Positions 1 to 9,612 of a DNA stretch of 64,000 nt are shown piece after piece; the stretch's first letter is position 1; each line of letters begins with the position of its first letter. This DNA comes from Salaquimonas sp041736675 (GTDB lineage: Bacteria > Pseudomonadota > Alphaproteobacteria > Rhizobiales > Rhizobiaceae): positions 1-64,000 of the forward strand of contig JBGSTD010000010.1 in assembly GCA_041736675.1 (NCBI GenBank), given 5' to 3'. Both the position numbers and the translations under genes were made by a program. The notes under the pieces were generated by a model that did not search any database, had not been told where the DNA came from, and saw only the letters and a list, made by a program, of their open reading frames with translations.

Positions 1-521
1 ACTTTGGGAATGTCTGCAATCGTTCTGGCATTTTGGGTAACGTTTTCCCCCATTACCCCATCGCCGCGAGTGGCAGCGCTAACCAAACGACCACCTTCAT
101 AGCGAAGCGAAAGTGAAAGTCCGTCAATCTTGGGTTCGGCAGTAAGGGCCGGCAATCCCGGAAACTTAAGAAACTTGGCTACCCTGTCCCAAAACTCACG
201 CAAGTCCTCGTCACTGAAAGCGTTGCCAAGAGACAACATCGGCACCGAATGGGTGATCTTTTCAAACTTGTCCTGGGCGACAAAGCCTACCCGTCTGGTT
301 GGCGAATCATCGCGTAACAAATCAGGAAAACGCTGCTCAATCGCAAGATTTCTGCGTCGCAGGGCATCATACTCGGCATCACTGATCTCGGGCGCATCAT
401 TGCCATGATACAAGGCATCATGGCGCAGAATTTCTCCTGCAAGATAGGCAAGCTCATCCTTCGCTTCCTGCCGAGTGAGTGTTGCCACTTCTGCCTTGCC
501 ATTTATTTCCTGAGCTGCCAC
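1..521 (-). CDS. ligA: NAD-dependent DNA ligase LigA, N-terminal part (runs off left edge)
   Basis: The first 173 codons of NAD+-dependent DNA ligase, which seals nicks in replication and repair. Visible are the NAD-binding Ia domain (HDALYHGNDAPEISDAEYD, residues 34-52), the SLGNAFSDEDL segment and the adenylation motif KIDG, whose lysine is near residue 131 and accepts AMP. The chosen start is GTG at 521, the first possible start after an in-frame TAA. A second GTG at 488 has an AAGG sequence a suitable distance upstream and is a real alternative. The OB-fold, zinc-finger, HhH and BRCT parts lie outside the window. It follows recN and a DUF922 gene on the same strand. Confidence 0.93.
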   Translation of the reverse strand, partial: MAAQEINGKAEVATLTRQEAKDELAYLAGEILRHDALYHGNDAPEISDAEYDALRRRNLAIEQRFPDLLRDDSPTRRVGFVAQDKFEKITHSVPMLSLGNAFSDEDLREFWDRVAKFLKFPGLPALTAEPKIDGLSLSLRYEGGRLVSAATRGDGVMGENVTQNARTIADIPK

Positions 522-670
522 CCGAATGTCTCGTCCATTTTATCGCCTTGAAGACAGGCTGCCAAATTTTTCCACCTTGTAGCGGTTTTCTGCCAACTAT
601 TCAGACAGCATTGGATTGATAATCGAAGCTGAAAAGCTATTCCAGTGCGATTTAAAGATTTTGGCCAAAC

Positions 671-694
671 AAAAACACACCTGACAATCCAGGT
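671..694 (-). terminator. Weak candidate terminator after the DUF922 gene
   Basis: Read on the minus strand, a 5-bp stem (ACCTG/CAGGT, loop of 6) is followed by a T-rich run (GTGTTTTTGTTT). It lies between the DUF922 stop and ligA. The stem is short, so this is a suggestion only. Confidence 0.35.
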
Positions 695-741
695 CTGGGC
701 CAACGCTCAGGCCAACTCTGTTTCAGTGTCCGCAGGGATAT

Positions 742-1371
742 TCAAGGAGCCTTGTAGAGACTCATCTGCAGCTTGGAGATTTTGCTGGAATTGAGATATT
801 CAATCCGGTCGAAGGCCCGTTGCTCGCTGCGTATCTTGCGAATGATATTGGACAATTTGAAGGAGGCAAATGTTCCCATGTCACGGCAACCGGCAGCGGT
901 TCTGCCTGAAAACGTCTTGATTTGCTTTTCAAGAGCCCTCGCTCCCTTGATGGCGACTTCTCCATGATATTTTTCATGATTCTGCAATTCACGGTAAAAG
1001 CTTGCCCATTTTGACTTGAGAGCGCTGGACGCGCCTTGCTGGTTTTCCCATTTCGGAAAGATGTATTGAATGTTCACGAACACATCGACATCTTCCACGT
1101 AACACTTGCCTTTTTTGACAGCGATCTTGGGTGAACCAAAGTCATAATTATATTGCGTTGCAGCAATGGCATGGGAAAGGCTGATGTTTTTTTTGCCTTC
1201 CCGCAGCATGTTTTCACTGAGTGTCTTTCCGGTTTTTCCCGAAACATTGTAATAGGATGTTTTAGTCGTAACCTTTACTTCCGCTCTTGCCTCATCGACA
1301 GCAAATGCGCCTAGACCACTTGATATGGCAACCAACAATGTCAGCGGATAAAGCAAATCAGGCTTCAACAC
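742..1371 (-). CDS. DUF922 family predicted secreted Zn-dependent protease
   Basis: A 209-residue exported protein. Residues 1-30 form a signal peptide ending in ARA. The rest matches the DUF922 family, annotated as predicted secreted zinc proteases. An HExxH zinc motif (HEKYH, residues 132-136) sits in the middle, in the usual place for this family. The start is a GTG preceded by TGAGG about 8 bp upstream. Two cysteines (residues near 90 and 157) could pair in the periplasm. No substrate is known. It lies between recN and ligA on the same strand but is separated from both by more than 100 bp. Confidence 0.8.
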   Translation of the reverse strand: MLKPDLLYPLTLLVAISSGLGAFAVDEARAEVKVTTKTSYYNVSGKTGKTLSENMLREGKKNISLSHAIAATQYNYDFGSPKIAVKKGKCYVEDVDVFVNIQYIFPKWENQQGASSALKSKWASFYRELQNHEKYHGEVAIKGARALEKQIKTFSGRTAAGCRDMGTFASFKLSNIIRKIRSEQRAFDRIEYLNSSKISKLQMSLYKAP

Positions 1372-1491
1372 TTTAATACCTCACAAAGACCACTTCAGAT
1401 TCGGCGAGTTATACCCATCGTCCAATTAGCGATTGAAACCGTTGACGTGTCAATATCGGGCTAGTTAAAAAAACCGTGAAGTCTGGAAAAA

Positions 1492-3171
1492 TCACGCAGC
1501 GCTCTGATTGATCAACTGGTCTGCAGCAGCCCGCGCCTCATCCGTAATGCGCGCACCGGCAAGCATCCGGGCAATTTCCTCGCGCCGTTCATCGTGTTCG
1601 ATTTCGCGAACTCCGGTCGCAAGACGACCTCCGATATCTGCTTCAACCTTGTTTTTGGCAATGACAAAATGGTTCCCGGCGCGGGCGGCAACCTGGGGCG
1701 CATGGGTAACCGATAAAACCTGAACCTTTTCTGCAAGGCGTTTCAATCTTCGCCCGATGGCATCTGCAACCGCACCACCTACACCAGTGTCAATTTCGTC
1801 AAAAACCAGCGTCGGAGCGGAGCCCTTGTCTGCAAGCGCAACCTTCAGTGCCAATAGAAAGCGGGACAATTCCCCTCCCGAGGCAACTTTCACCATTGGC
1901 CCGGCTTTGGAACCGGGGTTTGTCTGCACCCAGAACTCGATCTGGTCAATTCCGCCCTCGCCAGCTGCTGCCTCGTTTTGTGACTGCTCAACCAGAAATA
2001 CCGCCTGATCCAGCTTCAAGGCCGGCAATTCCTTCATCACTTCTTCCGCCAGACGCAGTGAAGTTTCCTTCCGCATGTTCGAAAGTTCATGCGCCTTCCT
2101 TAAGTAAGCAACCTCGCGCAGTTTCAAGTCCTTGGACATCTGCGCAAGCTTCTCTTCACCGGAGTTCAAATTATCAAGATCATCGGAAAGTTTCACGGCC
2201 AGATCAGGAAGATTTTCAACGGCAACCGAATATTTGCGTGCAGCAGCCCTCAATGCAAAAAGCCGCTCTTCCACCGCTTCCAGTTCACGCGGATCAAATT
2301 CAGTCTCCCTCAGCGCCGCATCCAGCTCCTGATGGGTAAGGTGCAATCCGTCAAGGGCAATGTCCAACTGGCGCAGAGCCTCATCCAGCATACCCGGATT
2401 TTCCTGCCCCTTGCGTGACAATTGCTTTGCAAGGGCAGTCAACACCGGAATGGGCGAATGATCGCCGGACAGCAATGATACCGCCGCATCAAGATCTGTC
2501 GCGATATTCTCGGATTTCATCATCCGTTGCCGGCGTCCGGCAAGATCGGCTTCCTCACCGGCTTCAGGAGCAAGCTTCAATAATTCGGCCACGCTGTCGC
2601 GCAGGTAATCAGCTTCACGCCGCGCCTCATCCACGCTTTTACGCAAACGCTCAGCTTCACGCCGCAGGCTTTGCCAGGCCTTCCAAAGCCCCCCTACGGA
2701 GATTACATAGGGTTCCAGACCACCAAATTCATCGAGAAGATTGCGATGCACCGAAGTGTCTAGCATCGCCCTTTCGTCGTGCTGGCCATGCAGTTCAACA
2801 AGACTTTGGCCGATCTGGCGCATCAATCCAACAGAGACCGGCTGATCATTGACATAGGCCTTGCTTCGCCCGTCTGCAGACTGAACGCGTCTGAGCAGCA
2901 ATTCGCCCTCGTTGGAAATACCATTATCTTCGAGAAGTTTGATAGCGTAATGACCGCTTGGCAGGTCAAACACAGCAGTCACCTGCCCCTGCAACACACC
3001 ATTTCTCACCAGTCCGCCATCACCTCGTGCGCCCAAGGCCAGAGACAATGAATCCAGCAGGATGGATTTTCCGGCTCCAGTTTCACCTGTCAATACCGAA
3101 AGACCCTGGCCAAATGTAATATCCAGACGTTCGATCAGAACAATATCACGGATCGAGAGCTGAACGAGCAT
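1492..3171 (-). CDS. recN: DNA repair protein RecN
   Basis: SMC-like ATPase of double-strand break repair, 559 residues, normal for the family. The N-terminal Walker A motif is GETGAGKS (residues 28-35). A long charged coiled-coil stretch occupies the centre. The ABC signature is ASGGELSRF and the Walker B motif VFDEIDTGVGG starts near residue 456. It starts with ATG 5 bp after the bamD stop, so the two genes are probably cotranscribed, an arrangement familiar in Rhizobiales (lpxC-bamD-recN-ligA). I saw no LexA-like repeat (GTTC-N7-GTTC) just upstream. Confidence 0.97.
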   Translation of the reverse strand: MLVQLSIRDIVLIERLDITFGQGLSVLTGETGAGKSILLDSLSLALGARGDGGLVRNGVLQGQVTAVFDLPSGHYAIKLLEDNGISNEGELLLRRVQSADGRSKAYVNDQPVSVGLMRQIGQSLVELHGQHDERAMLDTSVHRNLLDEFGGLEPYVISVGGLWKAWQSLRREAERLRKSVDEARREADYLRDSVAELLKLAPEAGEEADLAGRRQRMMKSENIATDLDAAVSLLSGDHSPIPVLTALAKQLSRKGQENPGMLDEALRQLDIALDGLHLTHQELDAALRETEFDPRELEAVEERLFALRAAARKYSVAVENLPDLAVKLSDDLDNLNSGEEKLAQMSKDLKLREVAYLRKAHELSNMRKETSLRLAEEVMKELPALKLDQAVFLVEQSQNEAAAGEGGIDQIEFWVQTNPGSKAGPMVKVASGGELSRFLLALKVALADKGSAPTLVFDEIDTGVGGAVADAIGRRLKRLAEKVQVLSVTHAPQVAARAGNHFVIAKNKVEADIGGRLATGVREIEHDERREEIARMLAGARITDEARAAADQLINQSAA

Positions 3172-3176
3172 TCAAA

Positions 3177-4061
3177 TCAGGACCTGTTAAAGTCTGGTGG
3201 CAATACCTGCAGTTTGCGGTTTACCGCACCCAGCCACGATTTCGGCTGCTCGCGGGGTTCAAGACCGCCTGATCTGAGCAATGCAAGCGAATCCTTGTAC
3301 CATTGGCTGTCAGGGAAGTTGTGACCCAGAACCGCCGCTGCATCCTGCGCTTCGCTGGCCAATCCCAGCGCGTAATAGGATTCAGTCAAACGTGCCAATG
3401 CTTCCTCGATATGACGGGTATCCTGGAATTCCTCGGTTACCGTTCTAAAACGGCTTATCGCTGCCTGAAATTCGCGTCGCTCCATATAGTAGCGGCCGGT
3501 TTGCATTTCCTTGCCGGCAAGCTGGTCACGCGCAATACGCATTTTTACCTTGGCGTCTTCCACATACTCACTGTCCGGGTAACGCTCGGTCAATTCCAGC
3601 ATTGCATTGTAAGCACGGCCTGTATCTGACTGGTCACGGGTCACATCAGGTATCTGGCGAAAATACGACATTCCGACAAGGTATTGCGCATAGGCAGCGT
3701 CCTTGTCACCCGGATACAAGGCAACATACCGCTTTCCATAGGCAGCAGTATCAGAATACGCACCTTGCCTGTAAGCAATAAAGGTCTGCATGATCAATGC
3801 TTTACGGGAGAATTCCGAATAAGGATGCTGGCGATCCAACTCTTCCAGCTTCTTGGAGGCACGTGACAGTTTGCCTTCGTCCATGCTGGCCAGAGCCTGG
3901 TTGTAAAGTACATCTGCCGGCTGAATATTATCCACAAAGTCACTGCTGCTGACTTCACTCGATTTGCATGATGAAAGCGCCATAAAGCCGGCAAGCACCA
4001 ACAATACCAGGCCGCCTTTTGCCGTTTTGGGCATGAATTTGAGAATACTGTTTTTAATCAT
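3177..4061 (-). CDS. bamD: Outer membrane assembly lipoprotein BamD
   Basis: Lipoprotein of the BAM complex that inserts beta-barrel proteins into the outer membrane. From the chosen ATG at 4061 it has 294 residues, with a lipoprotein signal peptide and lipobox LSSC (Cys 32). TPR-like helices follow, including DVLYNQALASMDEGKLSRA and the YPDSEYVEDA repeat typical of BamD/ComL. The reading frame stays open upstream to 4412, but that would overlap lpxC and bury the signal peptide, so the shorter start is preferred. An ATG at 4034 is another possibility. It is followed closely by recN. Confidence 0.93.
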   Translation of the reverse strand: MIKNSILKFMPKTAKGGLVLLVLAGFMALSSCKSSEVSSSDFVDNIQPADVLYNQALASMDEGKLSRASKKLEELDRQHPYSEFSRKALIMQTFIAYRQGAYSDTAAYGKRYVALYPGDKDAAYAQYLVGMSYFRQIPDVTRDQSDTGRAYNAMLELTERYPDSEYVEDAKVKMRIARDQLAGKEMQTGRYYMERREFQAAISRFRTVTEEFQDTRHIEEALARLTESYYALGLASEAQDAAAVLGHNFPDSQWYKDSLALLRSGGLEPREQPKSWLGAVNRKLQVLPPDFNRS

Positions 4062-4317
4062 CAAATTTGCAACCTGAACCCTTATTGCCAGACTACCGAC
4101 ATTTTTGCTTTTAGCCCTGATCCCGGCAATGACCTGAAATGTAGCGAAGATCGCAGCCTTATAACCGATATTCGGTAAAAAGACACCAAAAACAAAACCC
4201 TGTTGCCATTCAATTACCGCAACATTGCGGCAGCGTAAACAGCATTCAGCGAAATGTGGAAAACTGGCAGACAAAACGCTGCTACACCATCTCTGCGTCG
4301 TTAGTCGTGATATAAGC

Positions 4318-5274
4318 TCAGAATAAAACAGCTGCATAGGCAGGTGCATTAACCGCCACCAGATCTGCGTGGCTGACGCGAGCCTGGGAAGATGTAGCTT
4401 CAACGAAATCAAACGCCGACCTGTCGGAAAGCAACGCCTGAAGAACGAGTGAGTTCAGCTTGTGGCCGCCACGGTAAGAGCGGTAGCACCCCAAAATCGG
4501 AGCACCGGCAAGAGCAAGATCACCAATTGCATCAAGCGTCTTGTGGCGAACAAACTCATCCACATATCGAAGACCATCAGGATTGATGACACGGTTGTCA
4601 TCGCCAATCACCACAGAGTTTTCAAGCGAGGAACCGAGGGCATAACCGGCAGCCCAAAGGCGTTCAACGTCTTTCATGAAGCCGAAAGTGCGTGCGCCGC
4701 TAAGTTCTTTGGTAAATGTTTCAGCGGTCAGGTCACGGGCATAGGTCTGGTTGCCAATCGCTTCGCTGTCAAAATCGATCTCAACTTCAAACCGTGTCCC
4801 CGAATGAGGAATGAATTCCCCCCAGGAAGCACCCATATCCACACGAACAGGACGGTTGACGCGAATATAACAACGCGGCGCATGCAAATCACGAAGGCCT
4901 ACAGCATTGATCGCCTCAACAAAAACGCGAGAACTACCATCCATCACCGGTACTTCATTACCGTCGATTTCCACAACTGCGTTATCAACATTGAGAGCCC
5001 TAAGGGCTGCCATCAAATGTTCGACAGTTGCAATGTAAACTTTACCGATATTTCCAAGGACAGTGCATAAATCGGTGGAACTGATGGAGGTAAATGTGGC
5101 GGGAATGTCTTCACAATTACCGGTCTTGGGGCAGGTCACGTTAAAAACAATGCCTGTATTGGCTTCTGCTGGTAAAAGGGTCATTGAAACCGGTTGTCCG
5201 GAATGTACGCCAATGCCGCTAAAGTCAATTTTCTGCCGAAGTGTAGTCTGGTATCCCAGCACGATATTCCCCAT
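4318..5274 (-). CDS. lpxC: UDP-3-O-acyl-N-acetylglucosamine deacetylase LpxC
   Basis: Zinc deacetylase that performs the committed step of lipid A synthesis. The 318-residue length fits the family. Zinc ligands are visible: His 86 in VEHLMAA, and His 244 and Asp 248 in HKTLDAIGD. The catalytic histidine is His 271 in GGHKLNS. It stands between ftsZ and bamD, as in many Rhizobiales. The 287-bp gap after ftsZ contains a terminator, so lpxC probably has its own promoter. A 256-bp gap with no gene separates it from bamD. Confidence 0.97.
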   Translation of the reverse strand: MGNIVLGYQTTLRQKIDFSGIGVHSGQPVSMTLLPAEANTGIVFNVTCPKTGNCEDIPATFTSISSTDLCTVLGNIGKVYIATVEHLMAALRALNVDNAVVEIDGNEVPVMDGSSRVFVEAINAVGLRDLHAPRCYIRVNRPVRVDMGASWGEFIPHSGTRFEVEIDFDSEAIGNQTYARDLTAETFTKELSGARTFGFMKDVERLWAAGYALGSSLENSVVIGDDNRVINPDGLRYVDEFVRHKTLDAIGDLALAGAPILGCYRSYRGGHKLNSLVLQALLSDRSAFDFVEATSSQARVSHADLVAVNAPAYAAVLF

Positions 5275-5496
5275 ATCCCCTACGCGGTTAATCTTAACTC
5301 TCGGCTTACTTGTCGATCATTAAAACACCGACACCCCATTGCAATCCGAAGGCACTAAATCTTTTGATTCTAGCATTTCCGATTTTTGTGTACCTTCCTA
5401 ATCGGTCAAAACCAAATCACGCTTTCTTACTATTTGTAACGTAACCCGTTTACCCATCGTCATTTTTCAGCATACTAACAAATAGTTAACAAAAGT

Positions 5497-5525
5497 TAAC
5501 TCCCGAAGCGCTGCTCCGGGAGTTA
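5497..5525 (-). terminator. Rho-independent-like terminator after ftsZ
   Basis: A perfect 9-bp stem (TAACTCCCG/CGGGAGTTA, 11-nt loop) begins 36 bp after the ftsZ stop. On the minus strand it is followed by ACTTTTGTT. It probably ends the dcw transcript and separates it from lpxC. The overlapping sequence GTTAAC-AAAA-GTTAAC (5485-5500) is also a perfect inverted repeat. Confidence 0.7.
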
Positions 5526-5561
5526 CAATTCACAGAAACTGCCTTTAATTGGCAGTTTGTA

Positions 5562-7265
5562 TCAATTTGACTGGCGTCTGAGGAAAGACGGAATTTCCAG
5601 ATGATCGTCATCATTGAGAGGACGCGCCATCGGAACAGGTCTTCCTGTGTGATCCAGATTTCCCGCAGCCGCAACCGGCTTGGGAGCATAAATGCTTTCA
5701 GCCGCACGTTGCGCAACCGCTTGCTGCTGGGCAGGTCTTTGAATTTCGCCTTGCGGTTCGACACGCTGAACCGGCTGTGGCGCATCATGCGCATGATCAC
5801 GCGTTCCAAAACCAAGCTTCAGCTTCTGCAACAGGCTCATCGGGCTTCCCTCACGGCTGGCGTGAACTTCAGGAGCAGCCTGATGGGTGGCCTTTTGTGC
5901 TATCGCCGGAAAATCCTCAACGGTTGGCATCACTTTTTGCGGAATAAAACCCGACGGCTTTTCCGGAGCAGGCGGAACAAATCGTTCGGTGCTTGGCATC
6001 AGTTCGGCCTCAAGCGCAGATTTGAATTCATCATCCAGCGCAATATTGGTCGAAGCTTCCGCAGTGCGTTTCAACGGCTCAATACGGACATTGTTTTGAA
6101 CAGTTGATGCCTGAACGGGCGCAGCGGGCGTAATACTCGGCTTTGGCAGATCAAGTGCATTGCTGACCTGAGCTACTCTTGCTGCCATTGTCTCCTGTGC
6201 CTTGGGTGTGATTTCAGTAGCTGCAGGTACCATGTGCATAGACGGACGAACCATCGTTGACGTGCGAACCGGAGCAGGAATTGGCGCTGCAACTCCTGCA
6301 GAGTTGTCGATACCGGTTGCAACAACTGACACCCTGAATATACCGTCCAGCGACTCGTCAAACGTCGCACCGACAATGATGTTTGCCTCGGCATCTATTT
6401 CTTCGCGGATGCGCGTTGCCGCTTCATCCACCTCGAACAGTGTCATGTCACGGCCACCCGTAATCGAAATCAGCAGGCCCTGGGCTCCACGCATGGAGGT
6501 TTCATCGAGAAGCGGATTGGAAATCGCTGCTTCAGCTGCCTGCATCGCACGGCCTTCACCTGAAGATTCGCCTGTACCCATCATCGCCTTGCCCATTTCG
6601 CGCATTACCGAGCGCACATCAGCAAAATCAAGATTGATAAGGCCTTCCTTGACCATCAGATCCGTTATGCAGGCAACGCCCGAATACAGCACCTGATCAG
6701 CCATGCCGAAGGCATCGGCAAAAGTAGTCTTGTCGTTGGCAATACGGAAAAGATTCTGGTTTGGAATGACAATAAGCGTGTCGACATTTTTCTGGAGTTC
6801 GAGAATGCCCTCTTCCGCAGTCTTCATGCGGCGACCGCCTTCAAACTGGAAAGGTTTGGTAACGACACCAACCGTCAGGATACCCATTTCGCGAGCAGCC
6901 CTTGCAACAACAGGTGCAGCACCGGTACCTGTACCGCCACCCATGCCGGCTGTCACAAAACACATATGTGTTCCGGCAAGATGGTCCTGGATCTCTGTCA
7001 GGCATTCTTCAGCTGCGGCACCGCCAACATTTGGCTGCGAGCCGGCACCAAGCCCCTGGGTAACATCAACCCCGAGTTGGATAACACGTTCAGCCTTTGA
7101 CATCGCCAAGGCCTGCGCATCTGTATTTGCCACAACGAATTCAACACCCTGAAGGCCACCGGCGATCATGTTGTTCACGGCATTGCCGCCGCCGCCGCCC
7201 ACACCGAAAACGGTGATTTTTGGCTTCAATTCCCGAATGTCGGGTTTCTGCAGGTTAATAGTCAT
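5562..7265 (-). CDS. ftsZ: Cell division protein FtsZ
   Basis: Tubulin-like GTPase that forms the division ring. The GTP-binding signature GGGTGTG lies at residues 109-115. The GTPase core (to about residue 320) is followed by a roughly 230-residue Pro/Ala/Gln-rich disordered linker. The conserved C-terminal peptide (EIPSFLRRQ, near residue 557) binds FtsA. The 567-residue length is typical of the long-linker FtsZ proteins in Rhizobiales. The start is the ATG at 7265, preceded by GGAGACAAGGAA. The frame stays open to 7370, but the extra residues have no FtsZ similarity. It is the last gene of the dcw cluster. Confidence 0.98.
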   Translation of the reverse strand: MTINLQKPDIRELKPKITVFGVGGGGGNAVNNMIAGGLQGVEFVVANTDAQALAMSKAERVIQLGVDVTQGLGAGSQPNVGGAAAEECLTEIQDHLAGTHMCFVTAGMGGGTGTGAAPVVARAAREMGILTVGVVTKPFQFEGGRRMKTAEEGILELQKNVDTLIVIPNQNLFRIANDKTTFADAFGMADQVLYSGVACITDLMVKEGLINLDFADVRSVMREMGKAMMGTGESSGEGRAMQAAEAAISNPLLDETSMRGAQGLLISITGGRDMTLFEVDEAATRIREEIDAEANIIVGATFDESLDGIFRVSVVATGIDNSAGVAAPIPAPVRTSTMVRPSMHMVPAATEITPKAQETMAARVAQVSNALDLPKPSITPAAPVQASTVQNNVRIEPLKRTAEASTNIALDDEFKSALEAELMPSTERFVPPAPEKPSGFIPQKVMPTVEDFPAIAQKATHQAAPEVHASREGSPMSLLQKLKLGFGTRDHAHDAPQPVQRVEPQGEIQRPAQQQAVAQRAAESIYAPKPVAAAGNLDHTGRPVPMARPLNDDDHLEIPSFLRRQSN

Positions 7266-7348
7266 TTCCTTGTCTCCAATTTTTGTTCCGGAAAGACTTT
7301 TCGCCCGCCAGAACCTTTTCCCCGAACCGAAACCAGCCCGAAATACCG

Positions 7349-8683
7349 TTAAAAACTGTCCCTCAGCCATGAACTCAGGCGTTGAAATGTTCCACCGGTG
7401 CCGGTGCTTTTGGCAGGCGCGCGATGATAGACATTCGAGAGAAACTCAATTTGCGAAATCTGCGGATAGACCATCAGTCCGACCGCTGTTGAAAATGCCG
7501 GGCCCTTGGCCGCCTCAGGCATACCCTTGATACCCATCGGACGACCAATGCGCACATTCTTTGACATGACCCGTCTGGCCAGTTCGCCCACACCGTTAAG
7601 CTGGCTTGCGCCACCCGTCAAAACGATACGTTTGCCGACAGCATCAGCAAAACCCGAGCGGGCAAGCCTGTCGCGGATCAGTTCAAGTGTCTCTTCGACG
7701 CGCGGGCGGATAATTCTAGTAAGATGTGACTTTGGCACTTGTTGCCCGCCCGCCTCTTCCTGCGGGTCGATCGACGGTATGGACACGATATCATCACCAT
7801 CGCTTGCGCCTGCTAGCACAGAGCCGTGCAAGACCTTCAGGCGCTCCGCATCATCAAGGCGCGTGGAAAGGCCACGGGCCAGATCCATCGTCACATGATG
7901 GCCACCAACCGCGATCGCGTCGCAATAGATGAAGCGGCCATTCAGAAAGACTGAAAGCGTGGTGGTACCGCCGCCCATATCGATACAGGCAGAACCCATT
8001 TCGCTTTCGTCATCAACCAGTGCAGCAAGGCCTGATGCATAAGGTGTGGCAACCATGGCCTCGATCGACAGATGCGCACGGTTGATGCAAAGCTCAAGAT
8101 TGCGCAAGGGGGCATTCTCGGCGGTCAAAACATGCATGTCTACGCCAAGCGTATCACCGACCATGCCGCGCGGGTCCAAAATTCCCTGCTCGCCATCCAG
8201 CGTAAAACCAATCGGCAAGGAGTGAACAACCGATCGCTCGGGCGCCATGGCATGGTGCGCACCGGCACCCAGAACCTGCGAAATGTCTTTTTCGGTGATT
8301 TCATGACCACCGATTTTTATATCAGCAGAAAACGCCTCGCTGACAAGACGTCCGGACGAAACGTTGACGATAAGAGATTCAACCGTCACTCCAGCCATGC
8401 GCTCTGCAGCATCCACAGACATGCGGATCGCCTGCTCCGCAGCATCAAGATCAACAATGACGCCGGACTTGATGCCGCGTGAACGCTGGTGACCGATACC
8501 GATAACTTCGATCTTGTGGGTCCTGCCAGGCAGCACACCCGACTCTTCACGCGGGTCTAGCCGCGCAATGATACAACACACCTTTGAAGTCCCAACATCC
8601 AGAATACTGACCACTGTCGAACGTTTCATCGACAATGGCTTCATACGCGGGAGGAAACCGTTATTGGAATGCAGCAAACTCAT
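7349..8683 (-). CDS. ftsA: Cell division protein FtsA
   Basis: Actin-like ATPase that tethers FtsZ to the membrane and recruits later division proteins. Its 444 residues include the phosphate-1 motif ILDVGTSKVCC, the SHS2/1C subdomain, the phosphate-2 motif CIDMGGGTTT and the adenosine motif LTGGASQLNG. The C-terminal tail ends in an amphipathic FQRLSSWLRDSF, a good membrane-targeting sequence. The ATG overlaps the ftsQ stop as ATGA, so the two are probably translationally coupled. An internal ATG after about 18 codons (before KRSTVVS) is a less likely start. An 83-bp gap separates it from ftsZ. Confidence 0.97.
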   Translation of the reverse strand: MSLLHSNNGFLPRMKPLSMKRSTVVSILDVGTSKVCCIIARLDPREESGVLPGRTHKIEVIGIGHQRSRGIKSGVIVDLDAAEQAIRMSVDAAERMAGVTVESLIVNVSSGRLVSEAFSADIKIGGHEITEKDISQVLGAGAHHAMAPERSVVHSLPIGFTLDGEQGILDPRGMVGDTLGVDMHVLTAENAPLRNLELCINRAHLSIEAMVATPYASGLAALVDDESEMGSACIDMGGGTTTLSVFLNGRFIYCDAIAVGGHHVTMDLARGLSTRLDDAERLKVLHGSVLAGASDGDDIVSIPSIDPQEEAGGQQVPKSHLTRIIRPRVEETLELIRDRLARSGFADAVGKRIVLTGGASQLNGVGELARRVMSKNVRIGRPMGIKGMPEAAKGPAFSTAVGLMVYPQISQIEFLSNVYHRAPAKSTGTGGTFQRLSSWLRDSF

Positions 8684-9612
8684 GTGTTACGCCCCTTGAG
8701 AGAGGTCGCAAGGGCCTTCATCTGTTCGCCGCGTTTGGTACGAACCGCTTCGCTTGCACCTTCTGACATTTTGACAATCATCCGGTCCTTGAAGCGCAGA
8801 TCAATTCGCGTGACATCCCGCAGCAGCAATTCGGTTTCCCGATCAAGCTCAGCGAACCGCACAAGTTCGGCCTCCGGGTTTTCTTCCGGCAGCAAAATGG
8901 TTACGCCGTCCATCGTCTCGATATCCCAGCGACGGTCCCCAACACGAATAAGCGCCTTGGTATTGCTTGCAAGATCGGGAACCTTTTGAAGCAGCGAAAT
9001 CATGTTCGCCGCTTCCCCGTTCGCGCCCTTGCCGACAACGACTGGCCACTGCCCGGCACGTCCGTCAAATGCTGCCAGAACAATCCCTGACCGGTCAATC
9101 AGTTGAAGTCCGTGTTCGTTCTGCCAGAGAGCGAATGGCTTGCGCTCATCAATCCTGATTGCAAGCTTGTTGGGATAAACCTTCGAGACAACAGCATCGG
9201 CAATCCATGGATTGGCCTTCAATGCCTGCCGCGCCGCTTCCACATCATAGGCAAGAATTGAAGTGCCGTGACGCGGGGAAAGCAATTGCAAAATTTCGAT
9301 ATCGGAAACTTCCAGGTTTCCCGAAATATCATAGGCATCAATTGCAATGCCCATGCTCAGAGAAAAATCAGAAACAAGCTGGTCACCGCGCGGACTGGTC
9401 AACAAACCTGCAGTTCCCGCTGTCACAGCAAACATCAGACCAAAAACCATCAAGCCGCGCCGGGTGACGCGAAAACCGCCATTCATCAAGCGAAGAAAAT
9501 GACGAACCGGCTTGCGCAATGGACGCGGCAGCACAAAACCCCCGTCGGCAGAGCCAACACGGGTATTTTCCGCCTTCAAATCAGATTTGGCTTTTGAGCC
9601 TATCGATTGCAA
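8680..9612 (-). CDS. ftsQ: Cell division protein FtsQ
   Basis: Bitopic membrane protein that bridges early and late division proteins through FtsB/FtsL. The 310 residues comprise a cytoplasmic N-terminus, one transmembrane helix (about residues 54-73), a POTRA domain (EVSDIEILQLLSPRHGTSIL...) and the FtsQ beta domain. The start appears to be TTG at 9612, preceded by GGAGGA at ideal distance. It overlaps the last 13 bp of ddlB, and its own stop overlaps the ftsA ATG. The rare start plus overlaps suggests that its synthesis is tuned by coupling. Confidence 0.93.
   Translation of the reverse strand: MQSIGSKAKSDLKAENTRVGSADGGFVLPRPLRKPVRHFLRLMNGGFRVTRRGLMVFGLMFAVTAGTAGLLTSPRGDQLVSDFSLSMGIAIDAYDISGNLEVSDIEILQLLSPRHGTSILAYDVEAARQALKANPWIADAVVSKVYPNKLAIRIDERKPFALWQNEHGLQLIDRSGIVLAAFDGRAGQWPVVVGKGANGEAANMISLLQKVPDLASNTKALIRVGDRRWDIETMDGVTILLPEENPEAELVRFAELDRETELLLRDVTRIDLRFKDRMIVKMSEGASEAVRTKRGEQMKALATSLKGRNT

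Noticed and set aside
503..703. 66-codon open frame on the minus strand upstream of ligA
   Set aside because: It overlaps the ligA start, has no recognisable product and includes a terminator-like hairpin; probably non-coding.
5485..5500. GTTAAC-AAAA-GTTAAC as a CtrA site
   Set aside because: The TTAA cores are separated by 6 bp rather than 7, and the sequence overlaps the ftsZ terminator.
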